A stretch of 64,000 nt of DNA from Paraurantiacibacter namhicola (GTDB lineage: Bacteria; Pseudomonadota; Alphaproteobacteria; Sphingomonadales; Sphingomonadaceae). The position numbers were made by a program, and so were the translations under genes. Shown here in pieces: positions 1 to 9,240 of the stretch. The notes beneath the pieces are model-generated. The model did not search any database. It saw only the letters and a program-made list of their open reading frames with translations, and was not told the DNA's origin. The stretch spans positions 558,001-622,000 of the forward strand of contig NZ_CP016545.1 of assembly GCF_001687545.1 (NCBI RefSeq), given 5' to 3'. Each line of letters opens with the position of its first letter. Positions within the stretch are counted from its first letter, which is position 1.

Positions 1-441
1 CACTTCCAGCGCCAGGTTTTCCAGCGCGCGTTCCTCCGCCGCGATGGTGGCATATTCGCTGGAGACGACGTCGATCCCGGCATCCGAGCCTGCAGTGGCG
101 TCCAGCACGATCTCGCCCGTCTCCAGGTCCACCAGCTGGTAGCGCGCCCGCAGCGTGCGGCGTTCGCGGCCGATGGTGTCATCGGTCAGCAGGCCAAGGC
201 CTTCCAGCTTGTCATCCAGCAGCACGTCGAGCCGATAGCGCGGGGTAGGATTGCTGCCGGCCGGGTCCAGCCGGTCGGTCAGCGCATTGCGCACCAGCCA
301 GCCGGCACGCCCCGCGATGGCAGGCACCTCCACTGCGGCAAGGCCCTGCGCCACCTGCCCCTGAGCCCCGCCGGAATAGACCGGGCGCAGGCCGCACGCC
401 GCCAGCGTGCCGAGCAGGAGGAGGGCGGCGAGCAGCCTCAT
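1..441 (-). CDS. lptE: LPS-assembly lipoprotein LptE, 3' part cut by window edge
   Basis: LptE plugs the LptD barrel in the outer membrane and takes part in the last step of LPS insertion. The visible 147 codons start with a hydrophobic stretch ending in a lipobox (LGTLAAC-G, Cys about residue 16), so the protein is a lipoprotein. After it comes a segment that fits the LptE fold: a short strand with [11 protein letters not shown], then alternating strands such as YRLDVLLDD and [17 protein letters not shown]. The ATG overlaps the stop of leuS by four bases (ATGA), so translation is probably coupled. leuS-lptE, usually followed by holA, is a common alphaproteobacterial order. The family is weakly conserved, so the call rests on lipobox, order and strand pattern. 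Confidence 0.82.
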   Translation of the reverse strand, partial: MRLLAALLLLGTLAACGLRPVYSGGAQGQVAQGLAAVEVPAIAGRAGWLVRNALTDRLDPAGSNPTPRYRLDVLLDDKLEGLGLLTDDTIGRERRTLRARYQLVDLETGEIVLDATAGSDAGIDVVSSEYATIAAEERALENLALEV

Positions 442-2981
442 GCGACGATGTTTACCAGCCTGTCGGGCACCACGATCACCTTGCGAATTTCCGCGCCATC
501 GATGGAACGCTGGACCTTCTCGCTGGCGAGCGCAAGCGCTTCGAGGTCTTCCTTGGAGGCGCCCTTGGGTGCGGTTACCGTGTCGCGCAGCTTGCCCATG
601 TGCTGGACGGCGATGGTCACCTCGTCCTCGACCAGCAGGCTCTCGTCCACCTGCGGCCAATGGCCCGCCGCGACCAGTTCCCCGCCGCCGAAGAACTCCG
701 CATTCGCCTCCTCGGCAAGATGCGGCATCATCGGGCTGGCCATTACCAGCATGGCGCGGATCGCCTCGCTGCGGCTGGCCGAGGGCGCAGCCTTCTCGGT
801 CGCGCTGGCCAGTTCATAGAGGCGGGCGACGGCCTTGTTGAAGGCCAGCGCCTCGATATCCTCGGCTACGGCGGCGATGGTCTGGTGCGTCTTGCGGGCA
901 AGCGGCTTGTCCTCGCCGGTGGCTTCCGCCTCGAACTGGCCGAATAGGCGCCACAGCCGGTTCACGAAGCGCGAACAGCCCTCGATGCCGGCTTCCGACC
1001 AGGGCAGGTCGCGCTCGGGCGGGCTGTCGCTGAGCATGAACCAGCGAACCGCGTCCGCGCCGTATTGCGCGATGATGGTGTCCGGATCGACGACGTTCTT
1101 TTTCGACTTGGACATCTTGATGACGCGGCCGATTTCGACAGGTCGTTTGCCGACCTTATCGACGACAACTCCGTCGCGCGCTTCCACCTCGTCAGGAGCG
1201 AGCCATGCTTTCACAGTCTTTACTACCTTGCCGTCGACGACGACATCGACTGGAAGTTGGTAGGTCTCATGCGTCACCATTCCCTGCGTGAACAGGCTGG
1301 CGAAAGGCTCCTTCACGTCGATCATGCCGACATGGGCGAGCGCGCGGGTCCAGAAACGGGCGTAGAGCAGGTGCAGGATCGCGTGCTCGATACCCCCGAT
1401 ATATTGCTCCACCGGCAGCCACTTGGCGACTTCGGCAGGATCGAAGGGGCGGTCCGCCGGCTGGCTGGCGAAGCGCAGGAAATACCAGCTGGAATCGACG
1501 AAAGTGTCGAGCGTGTCGGTCTCCCGCTCCGCCTTGCCGCCGCATTTGGGGCAGTCGACATGCTTCCATGTCGCATGGCGCAGCAGCGGATTGCCCGGCG
1601 TCTGGAAATCGACGTCCTCGGGCAGGGTGATCGGGAGGCTATCCAGCGGCGCAGGCACCACGCCGCAATCCGAGCAGTGGATGAAGGGGATGGGTGTGCC
1701 CCAATACCGCTGGCGCGATACGCCCCAGTCGCGCAGGCGCCACACGGTCTTGCCCTGGCCCGCGCCCTGCTCCTCGATGCGGGCGATGATTTCGCGCTTG
1801 GCGGCCTCGACCTCCATACCGTCGAGGAAGTCGGAATTGACGAGCACGCCTTCACCCGCTTCGGCCTCGCCATCGAACGGTTTGGCCGCTTCTTCCACCG
1901 AAGGCGCTACAACGCGCGGGATCGGCAGGCCGTATTTCGTGGCGAAGTCGAAGTCGCGCTGGTCGTGGCCCGGCACGGCCATGATGGCGCCGGTGCCGTA
2001 ATCCATCAGCACGAAGTTCGCGATATAGACCGGCAGCTCCGTCTCGGTGAATGGGTGCCTGGCCGTGATGCCGGTGTCGAAGCCCAGCTTCTCCGCCGTC
2101 TCCAGCTCTGCCGCCGTGGTCCCGCCGCGCTTGCACAGGGCGATGAAGTCACGCGCGGCATCGCTGCCGAGTGACTGCGCAACCGGATGGTCCGCCGCCA
2201 CGGCCACGAAGCTGGCGCCGAAGATCGTGTCGGGCCGCGTGGTATAGACCGGCAGCGTCTCGCCGTTCGACAGGTCGAAGCTGAATTCGAGGCCTTGGCT
2301 CTTGCCGATCCAGTTTTCCTGCATCAGCCGCACCTTGTCCGGCCAGTCCTCGAGATTGCCGAGACCTTCGAGCAGATCGTCAGCAAAGTCGGTGATCTTC
2401 AGGAACCACTGGTTCAGCTTGCGCTTTTCCACTTCCGCGCCCGATCGCCAGCCCTTGCCGTCGATCACCTGCTCGTTGGCCAGCACCGTCATGTCGACCG
2501 GGTCCCAATTGACCTCGCTCTCCTTGCGATAGACCAGGCCCGCTTCGTACAGGGCGATGAACAGCGCCTGCTCGTGGCCGTAATATTCCGGGTCGCAGGT
2601 GGCGAATTCGCGGGACCAGTCGAGCGCGAAGCCCAGCCGCTTCAGCTGCGCCTTCATGTTGGCGATGTTCTCGCGCGTCCAGCCGCCCGGATGCACGCCC
2701 TTTTCCATCGCGGCGTTTTCCGCCGGCATGCCGAAGGCGTCCCAGCCCATCGGGTGCAGGACTTCATGGCCCTTCAGCTTCTTGTAGCGGGCCAGCACGT
2801 CGCCCATCGTGTAATTGCGCACGTGGCCGATATGGATGCGCCCGCTGGGATAGGGGAACATCTCCAGCACATAGCTCTTGGGCTTGGGCGAATCGCTGTC
2901 GGCCTCGAACAGGCGCGCTTCGTCCCACGCACGCTGCCACCGCCCGTCGGCCCGCGACGGATTGAAACGTTGGTCTGTCAT
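438..2981 (-). CDS. leuS: Leucyl-tRNA synthetase
   Basis: Charges tRNA-Leu with leucine in the cytoplasm. At 847 residues it has the usual bacterial LeuRS length. The class I signature HIGH is at residues 50-53 (within [13 protein letters not shown]), and KMSKS is at about 621-625. Between them lies a CP1 editing domain with the conserved TTRPDTIFG segment and [16 protein letters not shown] CxxC pair (CPKCGG) marks the zinc-binding insertion. The C-terminal anticodon-binding region ends in [10 protein letters not shown]. It lies 31 bases downstream of the DUF3576 gene and overlaps lptE by four bases, so these three genes probably form one transcript. Nothing unusual is seen. Confidence 0.98.
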   Translation of the reverse strand: MTDQRFNPSRADGRWQRAWDEARLFEADSDSPKPKSYVLEMFPYPSGRIHIGHVRNYTMGDVLARYKKLKGHEVLHPMGWDAFGMPAENAAMEKGVHPGGWTRENIANMKAQLKRLGFALDWSREFATCDPEYYGHEQALFIALYEAGLVYRKESEVNWDPVDMTVLANEQVIDGKGWRSGAEVEKRKLNQWFLKITDFADDLLEGLGNLEDWPDKVRLMQENWIGKSQGLEFSFDLSNGETLPVYTTRPDTIFGASFVAVAADHPVAQSLGSDAARDFIALCKRGGTTAAELETAEKLGFDTGITARHPFTETELPVYIANFVLMDYGTGAIMAVPGHDQRDFDFATKYGLPIPRVVAPSVEEAAKPFDGEAEAGEGVLVNSDFLDGMEVEAAKREIIARIEEQGAGQGKTVWRLRDWGVSRQRYWGTPIPFIHCSDCGVVPAPLDSLPITLPEDVDFQTPGNPLLRHATWKHVDCPKCGGKAERETDTLDTFVDSSWYFLRFASQPADRPFDPAEVAKWLPVEQYIGGIEHAILHLLYARFWTRALAHVGMIDVKEPFASLFTQGMVTHETYQLPVDVVVDGKVVKTVKAWLAPDEVEARDGVVVDKVGKRPVEIGRVIKMSKSKKNVVDPDTIIAQYGADAVRWFMLSDSPPERDLPWSEAGIEGCSRFVNRLWRLFGQFEAEATGEDKPLARKTHQTIAAVAEDIEALAFNKAVARLYELASATEKAAPSASRSEAIRAMLVMASPMMPHLAEEANAEFFGGGELVAAGHWPQVDESLLVEDEVTIAVQHMGKLRDTVTAPKGASKEDLEALALASEKVQRSIDGAEIRKVIVVPDRLVNIVA

Positions 2982-3012
2982 TTTGCCCCCAGAGACAGGC
3001 CGCGCGAGGCGT

Positions 3013-3480
3013 TTAGCTGACGGCGGAGCGCCGCAGGTCGCGTGCCTTGGTCAGGATGATGTCTTCCAGCTTCTGCACCGTGGCAGCCTGGACCGGGGCC
3101 GAAACCCACGAACCGTTCTGCATCACTTCGCGGCTGGCGGCGACGCGCAGCGCATCGGCGCGCAGGTCCTGGTCCAGGATGGAAACGGTGATCTTCACCC
3201 GCTCGTTCGGGTTGCTGGGGTTGGTGTACCAGTCCGTCACGATCACGCCGCCCGCGCTGTCTGCCTGCAGCAGCGGCATGAAGCTGAGCGTGTCCAGGCT
3301 GGCGCGCCAGAGGTAGGAATTCACCCCGATGGAGGTGACCTGCGATGCCGCAAGGTCCGCTTCCGGACGTTCGCCGCCGCCGCCACATGCGGCAAGGGCA
3401 GCCGCGCCGCCTGCCAGCAGCAGGGCGCGTGCCGCGCGGCGGGAGATGAGACGGAAACGATTGGTGGTGCGCAGTGCCAT
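3013..3480 (-). CDS. DUF3576 family lipoprotein
   Basis: A 155-residue envelope protein of the DUF3576 family, typical of Alphaproteobacteria and of unknown biochemical role. The N-terminus carries several arginines, a hydrophobic helix and a lipobox (ALAAC-G, Cys about residue 32), then a glycine-rich linker. The body holds the family core [20 protein letters not shown], followed by a [17 protein letters not shown] strand region. The ATG at 3480 is preceded by an AGGATT ribosome site. Its position directly upstream of leuS is commonly seen in this group, and the pair may be cotranscribed. A weak sigma-70-like pair (TTGAAG, 17 bases, TAGAGG) lies upstream on the minus strand. Confidence 0.88.
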   Translation of the reverse strand: MALRTTNRFRLISRRAARALLLAGGAAALAACGGGGERPEADLAASQVTSIGVNSYLWRASLDTLSFMPLLQADSAGGVIVTDWYTNPSNPNERVKITVSILDQDLRADALRVAASREVMQNGSWVSAPVQAATVQKLEDIILTKARDLRRSAVS

Positions 3481-3809
3481 GGGTAATCCTGTGAAGCTTC
3501 GCCATTGCCTCTAGAGCGCCGGACGTGGCGCTTCAAGGCTTCTGAACGGGGCTGCCGAAAGGCCGGAGAAGCGGTGAATGCTCCGTGAACCATCCGGCAC
3601 CCGTTCACCAAGCGTGCAGGACGATTGTGGACACCGTGCAACACCGGCCGGCAATCGCCCGCAGATTTGTCCGGTTTTGCTGGTGAACGGCGCGCATAGG
3701 CCCTATCTATTGCGAGTCGAGAACCGCCCGGCCCACGCAGGCCGAGTCGGAAATCGGGAACTTCCGGGCCTGGGATCGGTCTGGAAATGTGAAGAGAGAG
3801 GCTGTTACC
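3481..3809. other. Divergent intergenic region without a gene
   Basis: About 330 bases separate the DUF3576 gene (leftward) from the secreted protein gene (rightward). No convincing small ORF, tRNA or strong hairpin was seen. It must hold both divergent promoters. The only element I can point to is the weak TTGAAG/TAGAGG pair for the leftward gene. The ribosome site GAGAGAGG lies just before the rightward ATG. Confidence 0.5.
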
Positions 3810-4571
3810 ATGACTGGCAACCGGCACGGCAAGGGCAGGAAAGGCGTCGCTTTCGCGGCTGCTTTCGCGTCCGTGCTCGTCGCATTGCCCAGTGCCGGCC
3901 TTGCCGTCGATGGTTTCGGCCAGGACACGGCGCTCTCCCTCCCCGGTAATTTCGCGAACTTCACGCCGGCTTCGGTCGATCCTCGCATGGCGGAATTCGT
4001 CTCCAATCGTGTCACGGGCAAGGGGCGCCTGATGCGCTTCACGCCGGCCGGCATGGTGGAACGTGGCGGCAAGCCGGTGACGGTGGCCGTTCGCGTCAGT
4101 GCCGATACGGCACAGGCCATTACGGTGCGCAGCACGCTGGCGGGCCGCGACGATTCGCCGGTTTCCGCCGCGCTGCCGGTGCGGATCGCGCCCACGCGCT
4201 ACAATCTGGGCCTCGCCCGCGGTTACCAGAAATTCGCCACTCCGAAGGTGGAGCTGGACGAAACGCTGTCTGCCGCCGCCATCCCCGATCTGGCCACCTT
4301 CCGCCCCACGCCGGGCGTGAAGAAGGACCCGAGCCGGTTCGGCGCGCGCATCGCGCTGGAGCAGGGCCGCGAGCCTGGCACGACGCCGCGCACGCGTGAC
4401 CGCCTGGCAGACCAGTCGCTGGATGTCGCCGGTTCCTATCGCATCACGGACAATCTGAACGTGACGGCCGGCGTGCGTTACGAGCAGGACCGTGACCGGC
4501 TGGACCCGGTCACCGATTCTTCGCAGCAGGACAGCCAGGCCGTTTACGTAGGCACGCAGTTCCGCTTCTGA
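3810..4571 (+). CDS. Secreted hypothetical protein with outer-membrane-barrel-like C-terminus
   Basis: Hypothetical protein of 253 residues. The ATG at 3810 was chosen over a GTG seven codons upstream because GAGAGAGG lies at good spacing before it. The N-terminus is a classical signal peptide: basic (GNRHGKGRKG), a hydrophobic core, then a probable cleavage after SAGLA. The middle is rich in short strands and ends with a conserved-looking YNLGLARGYQKF segment. The last 50 residues alternate polar and hydrophobic (SLDVAGSYRITDNLNVTAG, YVGTQFRF) and end in Phe, as in outer membrane beta-barrels recognised by BamA. Only a few such strands are present, so a full monomeric barrel is doubtful. A rho-independent terminator follows. 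No function can be assigned. Confidence 0.75.
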   Translation: MTGNRHGKGRKGVAFAAAFASVLVALPSAGLAVDGFGQDTALSLPGNFANFTPASVDPRMAEFVSNRVTGKGRLMRFTPAGMVERGGKPVTVAVRVSADTAQAITVRSTLAGRDDSPVSAALPVRIAPTRYNLGLARGYQKFATPKVELDETLSAAAIPDLATFRPTPGVKKDPSRFGARIALEQGREPGTTPRTRDRLADQSLDVAGSYRITDNLNVTAGVRYEQDRDRLDPVTDSSQQDSQAVYVGTQFRF

Positions 4572-4617
4572 GCGCTGCCGCGGCAAGCGCCGCCTCTCAC
4601 GAATAGCAATGCAGGGA

Positions 4618-4643
4618 ACCTCGCTTCGGCGGGGTTTTTCTTT
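4618..4643 (+). terminator. Rho-independent terminator after the secreted protein gene
   Basis: A seven-base-pair stem (ACCTCGC / GCGGGGT, one G-T pair) closes a TTCG tetraloop and is followed directly by a T-rich run (TTTTTCTTT). It lies 46 bases after the stop of the upstream gene and before phaB. Confidence 0.85.
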
Positions 4644-4669
4644 GTCATGACGGCCTCGTTCCCTATGCC
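4642..4669 (+). promoter_or_regulatory. Possible sigma-70-like promoter of phaB
   Basis: TTGTCA at 4642-4647 and TATGCC at 4664-4669 are separated by 16 bases, 31 bases before the phaB ATG and just after the terminator of the preceding gene. The -10 match is modest, so the call is tentative. Confidence 0.3.
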
Positions 4670-4700
4670 GGGGTCAGATAACAAAGCGAAAGGATGCACT

Positions 4701-5423
4701 ATGGGTAAGGTGGCAGTTGTAACCGGCGGTTCGCGCGGTATCGGCAAGGCGATCTGCGAGGCGCTGAAGGACGACGGCTTCACCGTCGTCGCGACTTACG
4801 CCGGCAATGACGATGCGGCGCGCAAGTTCACCGATGAAACCGGCATCGCCACTTACAAATTCGACGTGGGCGACCACGAGGCATGCCAGGAAGGCTGCGC
4901 GAAGATTGCCGAAGAAGTCGGCCCGATCGACGTGGTGGTCAACAATGCCGGCATCACGCGTGACGGCACGCTGATGAAGATGAGCTATGAAGACTGGCAC
5001 GATGTCATGCGCATCAACCTTGGCGGCTGCTTCAACATGGCCAAGGCGACATTCGCCAGCATGAAGGAGCGCGGCTGGGGCCGTTTCGTCAACATCGGTT
5101 CCATCAACGGACAGGCAGGCCAGTACGGCCAGGTCAATTACGCCGCTGCCAAGTCCGGCATCCACGGCTTCACCAAGGCGCTGGCGCAGGAAGGCGCGCG
5201 CGCCGGCATCACCGTCAACGCTATCGCGCCGGGCTATATCGATACTGACATGGTCGCCGCCGTGCCGGACAATGTGCTGGAAAAGATCGTCGCCCGCATT
5301 CCGGTCGGCCGCCTCGGCCAGGCCGGGGAAATTGCCCGCGGCGTGGCTTTCCTGTGTTCGGAAGAGGCCGGCTTCGTCACCGGCTCCACCATGAGCATCA
5401 ACGGCGGCCAGCACATGTACTGA
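4701..5423 (+). CDS. phaB: Acetoacetyl-CoA reductase PhaB
   Basis: Reduces acetoacetyl-CoA to (R)-3-hydroxybutyryl-CoA, usually with NADPH, the second step of polyhydroxybutyrate synthesis. It is a 240-residue short-chain dehydrogenase. The nucleotide motif TGGSRGIG is at about residues 7-14, NNAG follows at about 87, and the Ser-Tyr-Lys triad sits in NIGSINGQAGQYGQVNYAAAKSG. The C-terminus SINGGQHMY is characteristic of PhaB rather than FabG. ATG 4701 is preceded by AAAGGA; upstream in-frame starts lack such a site. The PHB depolymerase gene phaZ is at 57.3-58.6 kb, but no phaC or phaA is present here. FabG is the main alternative. Confidence 0.9.
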   Translation: MGKVAVVTGGSRGIGKAICEALKDDGFTVVATYAGNDDAARKFTDETGIATYKFDVGDHEACQEGCAKIAEEVGPIDVVVNNAGITRDGTLMKMSYEDWHDVMRINLGGCFNMAKATFASMKERGWGRFVNIGSINGQAGQYGQVNYAAAKSGIHGFTKALAQEGARAGITVNAIAPGYIDTDMVAAVPDNVLEKIVARIPVGRLGQAGEIARGVAFLCSEEAGFVTGSTMSINGGQHMY

Positions 5424-5463
5424 CCCGCTGCCGGGGTGCCGAGGCACCGCGGCGCATGGTTCT

Positions 5464-5492
5464 TGCCAAGGCCATCGACCTTCGTTACTTAC
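5464..5492 (+). promoter_or_regulatory. Promoter of the desaturase gene, overlapped by a large palindrome
   Basis: TTGCCA at 5464-5469 and TACTTA at 5487-5492 are spaced exactly 17 bases. The -10 element lies inside the left arm of the palindrome at 5476-5517, so a bound regulator would be expected to block RNA polymerase. The predicted start of transcription, about 5499, leaves a leader of only about 22 bases. Promoter activity is inferred from sequence. Confidence 0.5.
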
Positions 5493-5517
5493 ACTGATGT
5501 AGGTAACGAAGGTCGAG
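5476..5517. promoter_or_regulatory. 42-bp near-perfect palindrome, probable TetR-type operator
   Basis: The left arm TCGACCTTCGTTACTTACA (5476-5494) and right arm TGTAGGTAACGAAGGTCGA (5499-5517) are reverse complements except for one base, with a CTGA centre. The inner TTACTTACAC/TGATGTAGGTAA core resembles operators of TetR-family repressors. It covers the -10 hexamer of the desaturase promoter, and its right arm holds the ribosome site GAAGG (5509-5513), ending three bases before the ATG. Read-through RNA from phaB would fold into a 19-pair hairpin that hides the ribosome site. No TetR gene is in the window. Confidence 0.7.
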
Positions 5518-5520
5518 CCG

Positions 5521-6372
5521 ATGGAATCCACCACCAAAGCGCAAACCCGCGACATAGAGCGCGCGGTCATTGCCGGGGTGCGCGCGCTGGAAGTGCCGCT
5601 CGCCTGGCCGACGATTGCGCTGGCGCTGCTTGTCTTTGCCGGCTGGGCCGCCACCGTGGCCGCAGCGGCTGCGGGTGCGATGCCATTATGGGCCGCGTTC
5701 CTTATCAATGCGGTGCTGACTTACCTTTCCTACACCCCGCTGCACGATGCCGCGCATGGCAGTATCGCACGCAGGCGACATGAATGGCTGAACCATGCCA
5801 TTGGCCTGCTCCCCGCCTTCATTGCGCTGCACAACTTCTCGCTCCACCGCGTGACGCATCTCTCGCATCACAAGCACCTCAACGATCCGGAACGCGACGC
5901 CGATCACTGGGTCGCCGGGCAGCGCTGGTGGAGCGTGCTGGCGCGCTGCTCCACTGTCTTCCTCTCACATTACCGGATCGGCTGGCGCATCGCGGACCGG
6001 CGCAGCAAGCTGCTGGGCTTGGCCGAAAACTGCGCGACGCTCGCCGTCGCTGCCTTCGTGCTGGTGACGGCCGGATGGCAGGTGCTGCTATTCGCCATGG
6101 TCCTGCCCGCCATCGCCGGGATGACGCTGCTGGCTTTCCTGTTCGATTACATCGTCCATGCGCCGTACCTGCATGAAGGGCGCTTCGCGGCGACGCGCGC
6201 CTATATCCTCCCTGCACGCTGGCGACGGATCGGCTCCGCCCTGTGGATGCAGCAGAATTACCATCTGGCGCATCACCTCTACCCGTGGATCCCCTTCTAC
6301 CGGTACCGCAACGTTCTGGAGGTGGCCGAGCCGCTGATCGAACGGCGCGACGGGGCAATCATCCACCTTTGA
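5521..6372 (+). CDS. Membrane fatty acid desaturase family protein
   Basis: A 283-residue integral membrane di-iron enzyme of the fatty acid desaturase/hydroxylase superfamily (PF00487). The three histidine boxes are complete: HDAAH at residues 75-79, HRVTHLSHH at 109-117 and HLAHH at 248-252. Hydrophobic segments lie at about 25-52, 55-70, 90-105, 165-185 and 187-207. The family inserts double bonds or hydroxyl groups into acyl chains or carotenoids using O2. The box pattern is compatible with an acyl desaturase but also with a ring hydroxylase, so the substrate is open. It stands alone behind a strong palindromic operator, which suggests tight control, for instance by a lipid-sensing repressor encoded elsewhere. 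Confidence 0.85.
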   Translation: MESTTKAQTRDIERAVIAGVRALEVPLAWPTIALALLVFAGWAATVAAAAAGAMPLWAAFLINAVLTYLSYTPLHDAAHGSIARRRHEWLNHAIGLLPAFIALHNFSLHRVTHLSHHKHLNDPERDADHWVAGQRWWSVLARCSTVFLSHYRIGWRIADRRSKLLGLAENCATLAVAAFVLVTAGWQVLLFAMVLPAIAGMTLLAFLFDYIVHAPYLHEGRFAATRAYILPARWRRIGSALWMQQNYHLAHHLYPWIPFYRYRNVLEVAEPLIERRDGAIIHL

Positions 6373-6473
6373 CGCGGGCGCGGCCAGGCCTTTTCGGTGA
6401 TCAGGGCCGGCGGATCGGGGAGCGATAACGGGCTCGTCGCAATCGCAACCGCAGCCCGCCGCCGCTTATCTTC

Positions 6474-7211
6474 TCAATCCAGCAGGATCCCCACCACGCG
6501 CCATTCGCCTGCTTCTTCCTGCAGGGTAAGCACTTCCATTACGTCCGGTTTGGCGGAGAATTGGCTGCGGAAGGTGACTTCCATGAAGCCTTCTGGCGGC
6601 GCATTGAGGAAGCGCACGCTCACGAGCTCGCGCGACAGGTTCTCGCCCAGCGGAGCGCGGACCTGACTGGACACCCGCACGAAATTGTCCTGCGTGTTCG
6701 CTTCGCGCAGGAAAGTGGCGGCAGACTGATAGGCCGCATCCCAGCTTCCGGCATCGCCCAGTTCCAGCCAGCGGCGGGCAGCATCCTCCGCCCGGGCATC
6801 TTCCGCCTCGACTGTGGCGGCCTGACTGGCGGCGCCGTCATCGGGCATCTGCGAGGTGAGGATCAGTCCGATTGCAAAGATGATGGACATGGCGATGGCT
6901 CCTGCAATGATGGTGCGGCGCGACAGGCGCCGCTTCATTCTTGCAGGGTCGGACGAAGCGTTGCCCGGCGCATCCCCGAAAGTCTTGGCCCCCAGCAATT
7001 CGGGGGGTGGGCCTTCGTGTTCCAGCAGAAGGCGGGCGGCCTCCCGGCTGCTGGTAACGCCCAGCTTGCGCCGTGCCTCCTTCAGCCGGTCGTTCACCGT
7101 ATGGACGGACAGGTCCAGCTCACGCGCCATGGATTTCGCGTCATGGCAACGCAGCATCAGGCGCAGCGTTTCGCGCTCCTTCTCCGTCAGCCGTTCGATA
7201 TCTGCGCCCAT
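6474..7211 (-). CDS. Membrane-anchored LuxR-type HTH regulator with DUF4019 domain
   Basis: A 245-residue protein joining a DNA-binding domain to an extracytoplasmic domain. Residues 8-62 form a LuxR/GerE helix-turn-helix (LTEKERETLRLML, then LSVHTVNDRLKEARRKLGV). Residues 100-119 form one transmembrane helix after a basic stretch (RMKRRLSRR). Residues about 133-245 match DUF4019 (ARRWLELGDAGSWDAAYQSAA, ending in GEWRVVGILLD). The order HTH-in, DUF4019-out is that of a one-component membrane sensor. The ligand is unknown. It is transcribed away from the ribbon-helix-helix gene, with 83 bases between them. This architecture occurs repeatedly in sphingomonads, but I know of no assigned role. 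Confidence 0.85.
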   Translation of the reverse strand: MGADIERLTEKERETLRLMLRCHDAKSMARELDLSVHTVNDRLKEARRKLGVTSSREAARLLLEHEGPPPELLGAKTFGDAPGNASSDPARMKRRLSRRTIIAGAIAMSIIFAIGLILTSQMPDDGAASQAATVEAEDARAEDAARRWLELGDAGSWDAAYQSAATFLREANTQDNFVRVSSQVRAPLGENLSRELVSVRFLNAPPEGFMEVTFRSQFSAKPDVMEVLTLQEEAGEWRVVGILLD

Positions 7212-7294
7212 TCGCCACCCTTATTCGGCATGCAGAACCCATCCCACCCCGAAAAATTGGTGGAGCGCCCTGCGCCCGCCGCTAAACGTCACGC

Positions 7295-7540
7295 ATGAAC
7301 GACCCCTACCACCCACCCGTGAAGCGCTCGATCGGGATCGCCGGGCACAAGACCTCGGTCAGTCTTGAGCCGGTATTCTGGGACGCGCTGCGGCAGGCGG
7401 CGGAGCGGCGCGGCATGGCGATCAATGCGCTGGTGGCGCAGATCGACGAGGAGCGGATTGCCAGCGAAACGCCTTCCGGCCTCGCCTCCGCGATTCGATG
7501 CTGGCTGATGGCGGACATGCAAAAGGGCGACCCCCGATAA
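7295..7540 (+). CDS. Ribbon-helix-helix domain protein
   Basis: An 81-residue protein with a ribbon-helix-helix DNA-binding fold: the strand TSVSLEPVFWDAL, then helices DALRQAAERRGMAINALVAQID and a C-terminal helix GLASAIRCWLMADM. It matches the alphaproteobacterial Ribbon-helix-helix_4 family (PF13467), members of which are sometimes mislabelled aryl-sulfate sulfotransferase. Such proteins bind DNA as dimers through the beta strand. The target is unknown; the gene may regulate itself or the divergent LuxR-type gene. Its last codons overlap the terminator of the convergent small gene. Confidence 0.85.
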   Translation: MNDPYHPPVKRSIGIAGHKTSVSLEPVFWDALRQAAERRGMAINALVAQIDEERIASETPSGLASAIRCWLMADMQKGDPR

Positions 7541-7553
7541 GGGGCCGCCCTTT
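7521..7553 (-). terminator. Terminator of the small DESFPASDPP gene (minus strand)
   Basis: An inverted repeat of 13-base arms with a six-base loop. On the minus strand the one imperfect position is a G-U pair (AAAGGGCGGCCCC / GGGGTCGCCCTTT) and the stem runs into TTTT. On the plus strand the same position is an A-C mismatch, so it is best read as the terminator of the leftward gene at 7572-7805. It overlaps the last codons of the ribbon-helix-helix gene. Confidence 0.8.
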
Positions 7554-7571
7554 CAAGACCGGTCGTTCCGG

Positions 7572-7805
7572 TCAGTAATTCGCCGGCGGATCGCTGGCGG
7601 GGAAGCTTTCATCCAGCTCCTCATCCGTCTTGGTCCATTCGCGCTTGGGCGCATCGCCCATCGCTTCCGGACCGGCATCGCGGTGCGCGCCGACGGCCTG
7701 GCCATCGGCAAAGGCGACGCCATTGCGGTCGATCTTCTGCTTCTCGTAATATTTGTATCCGGCGTAACCGAGCGCCCCGAGGGCGGCGAGTTTCAACAAG
7801 GCCAT
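7572..7805 (-). CDS. Small conserved hypothetical protein with DESFPASDPPA tail
   Basis: A 77-residue protein. Residues 1-20 are a hydrophobic helix with small residues (LLKLAALGALGYAGYKYY) that may insert in the membrane. A polar stretch follows, and the C-terminus carries DEELDESFPASDPPANY, a short motif found at the end of many small alphaproteobacterial proteins of unknown role. It stands alone between the ribbon-helix-helix gene and murA and has its own terminator. No function can be given. Confidence 0.75.
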   Translation of the reverse strand: MALLKLAALGALGYAGYKYYEKQKIDRNGVAFADGQAVGAHRDAGPEAMGDAPKREWTKTDEELDESFPASDPPANY

Positions 7806-7883
7806 GAAATGTATCCTTTCGTTACCCCATCAACGGTTGGGGACAGAAAGGGTTTCAGCAGGCCTGCCGTGAAACGGGCGCGA

Positions 7884-9167
<1,284 letters not shown>

Positions 9168-9240
9168 CTGTCAGGCTTTAGCGGCCCGCGCCGCGCGCGC
9201 AAGCTTGCCCCATCCACGGCGCCTGCCTAAACCCTTTTGC

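Noticed and set aside
3789-3809. GTG start adding seven residues to the secreted protein
   Set aside because: The ATG at 3810 has the better-placed GAGAGAGG site, and the added residues would lie before the basic start of the signal peptide.
7295-7540. Aryl-sulfate sulfotransferase as name for the small ribbon-helix-helix protein
   Set aside because: The 81 residues hold only a DNA-binding fold; the enzymatic name is a known mislabel for this family.
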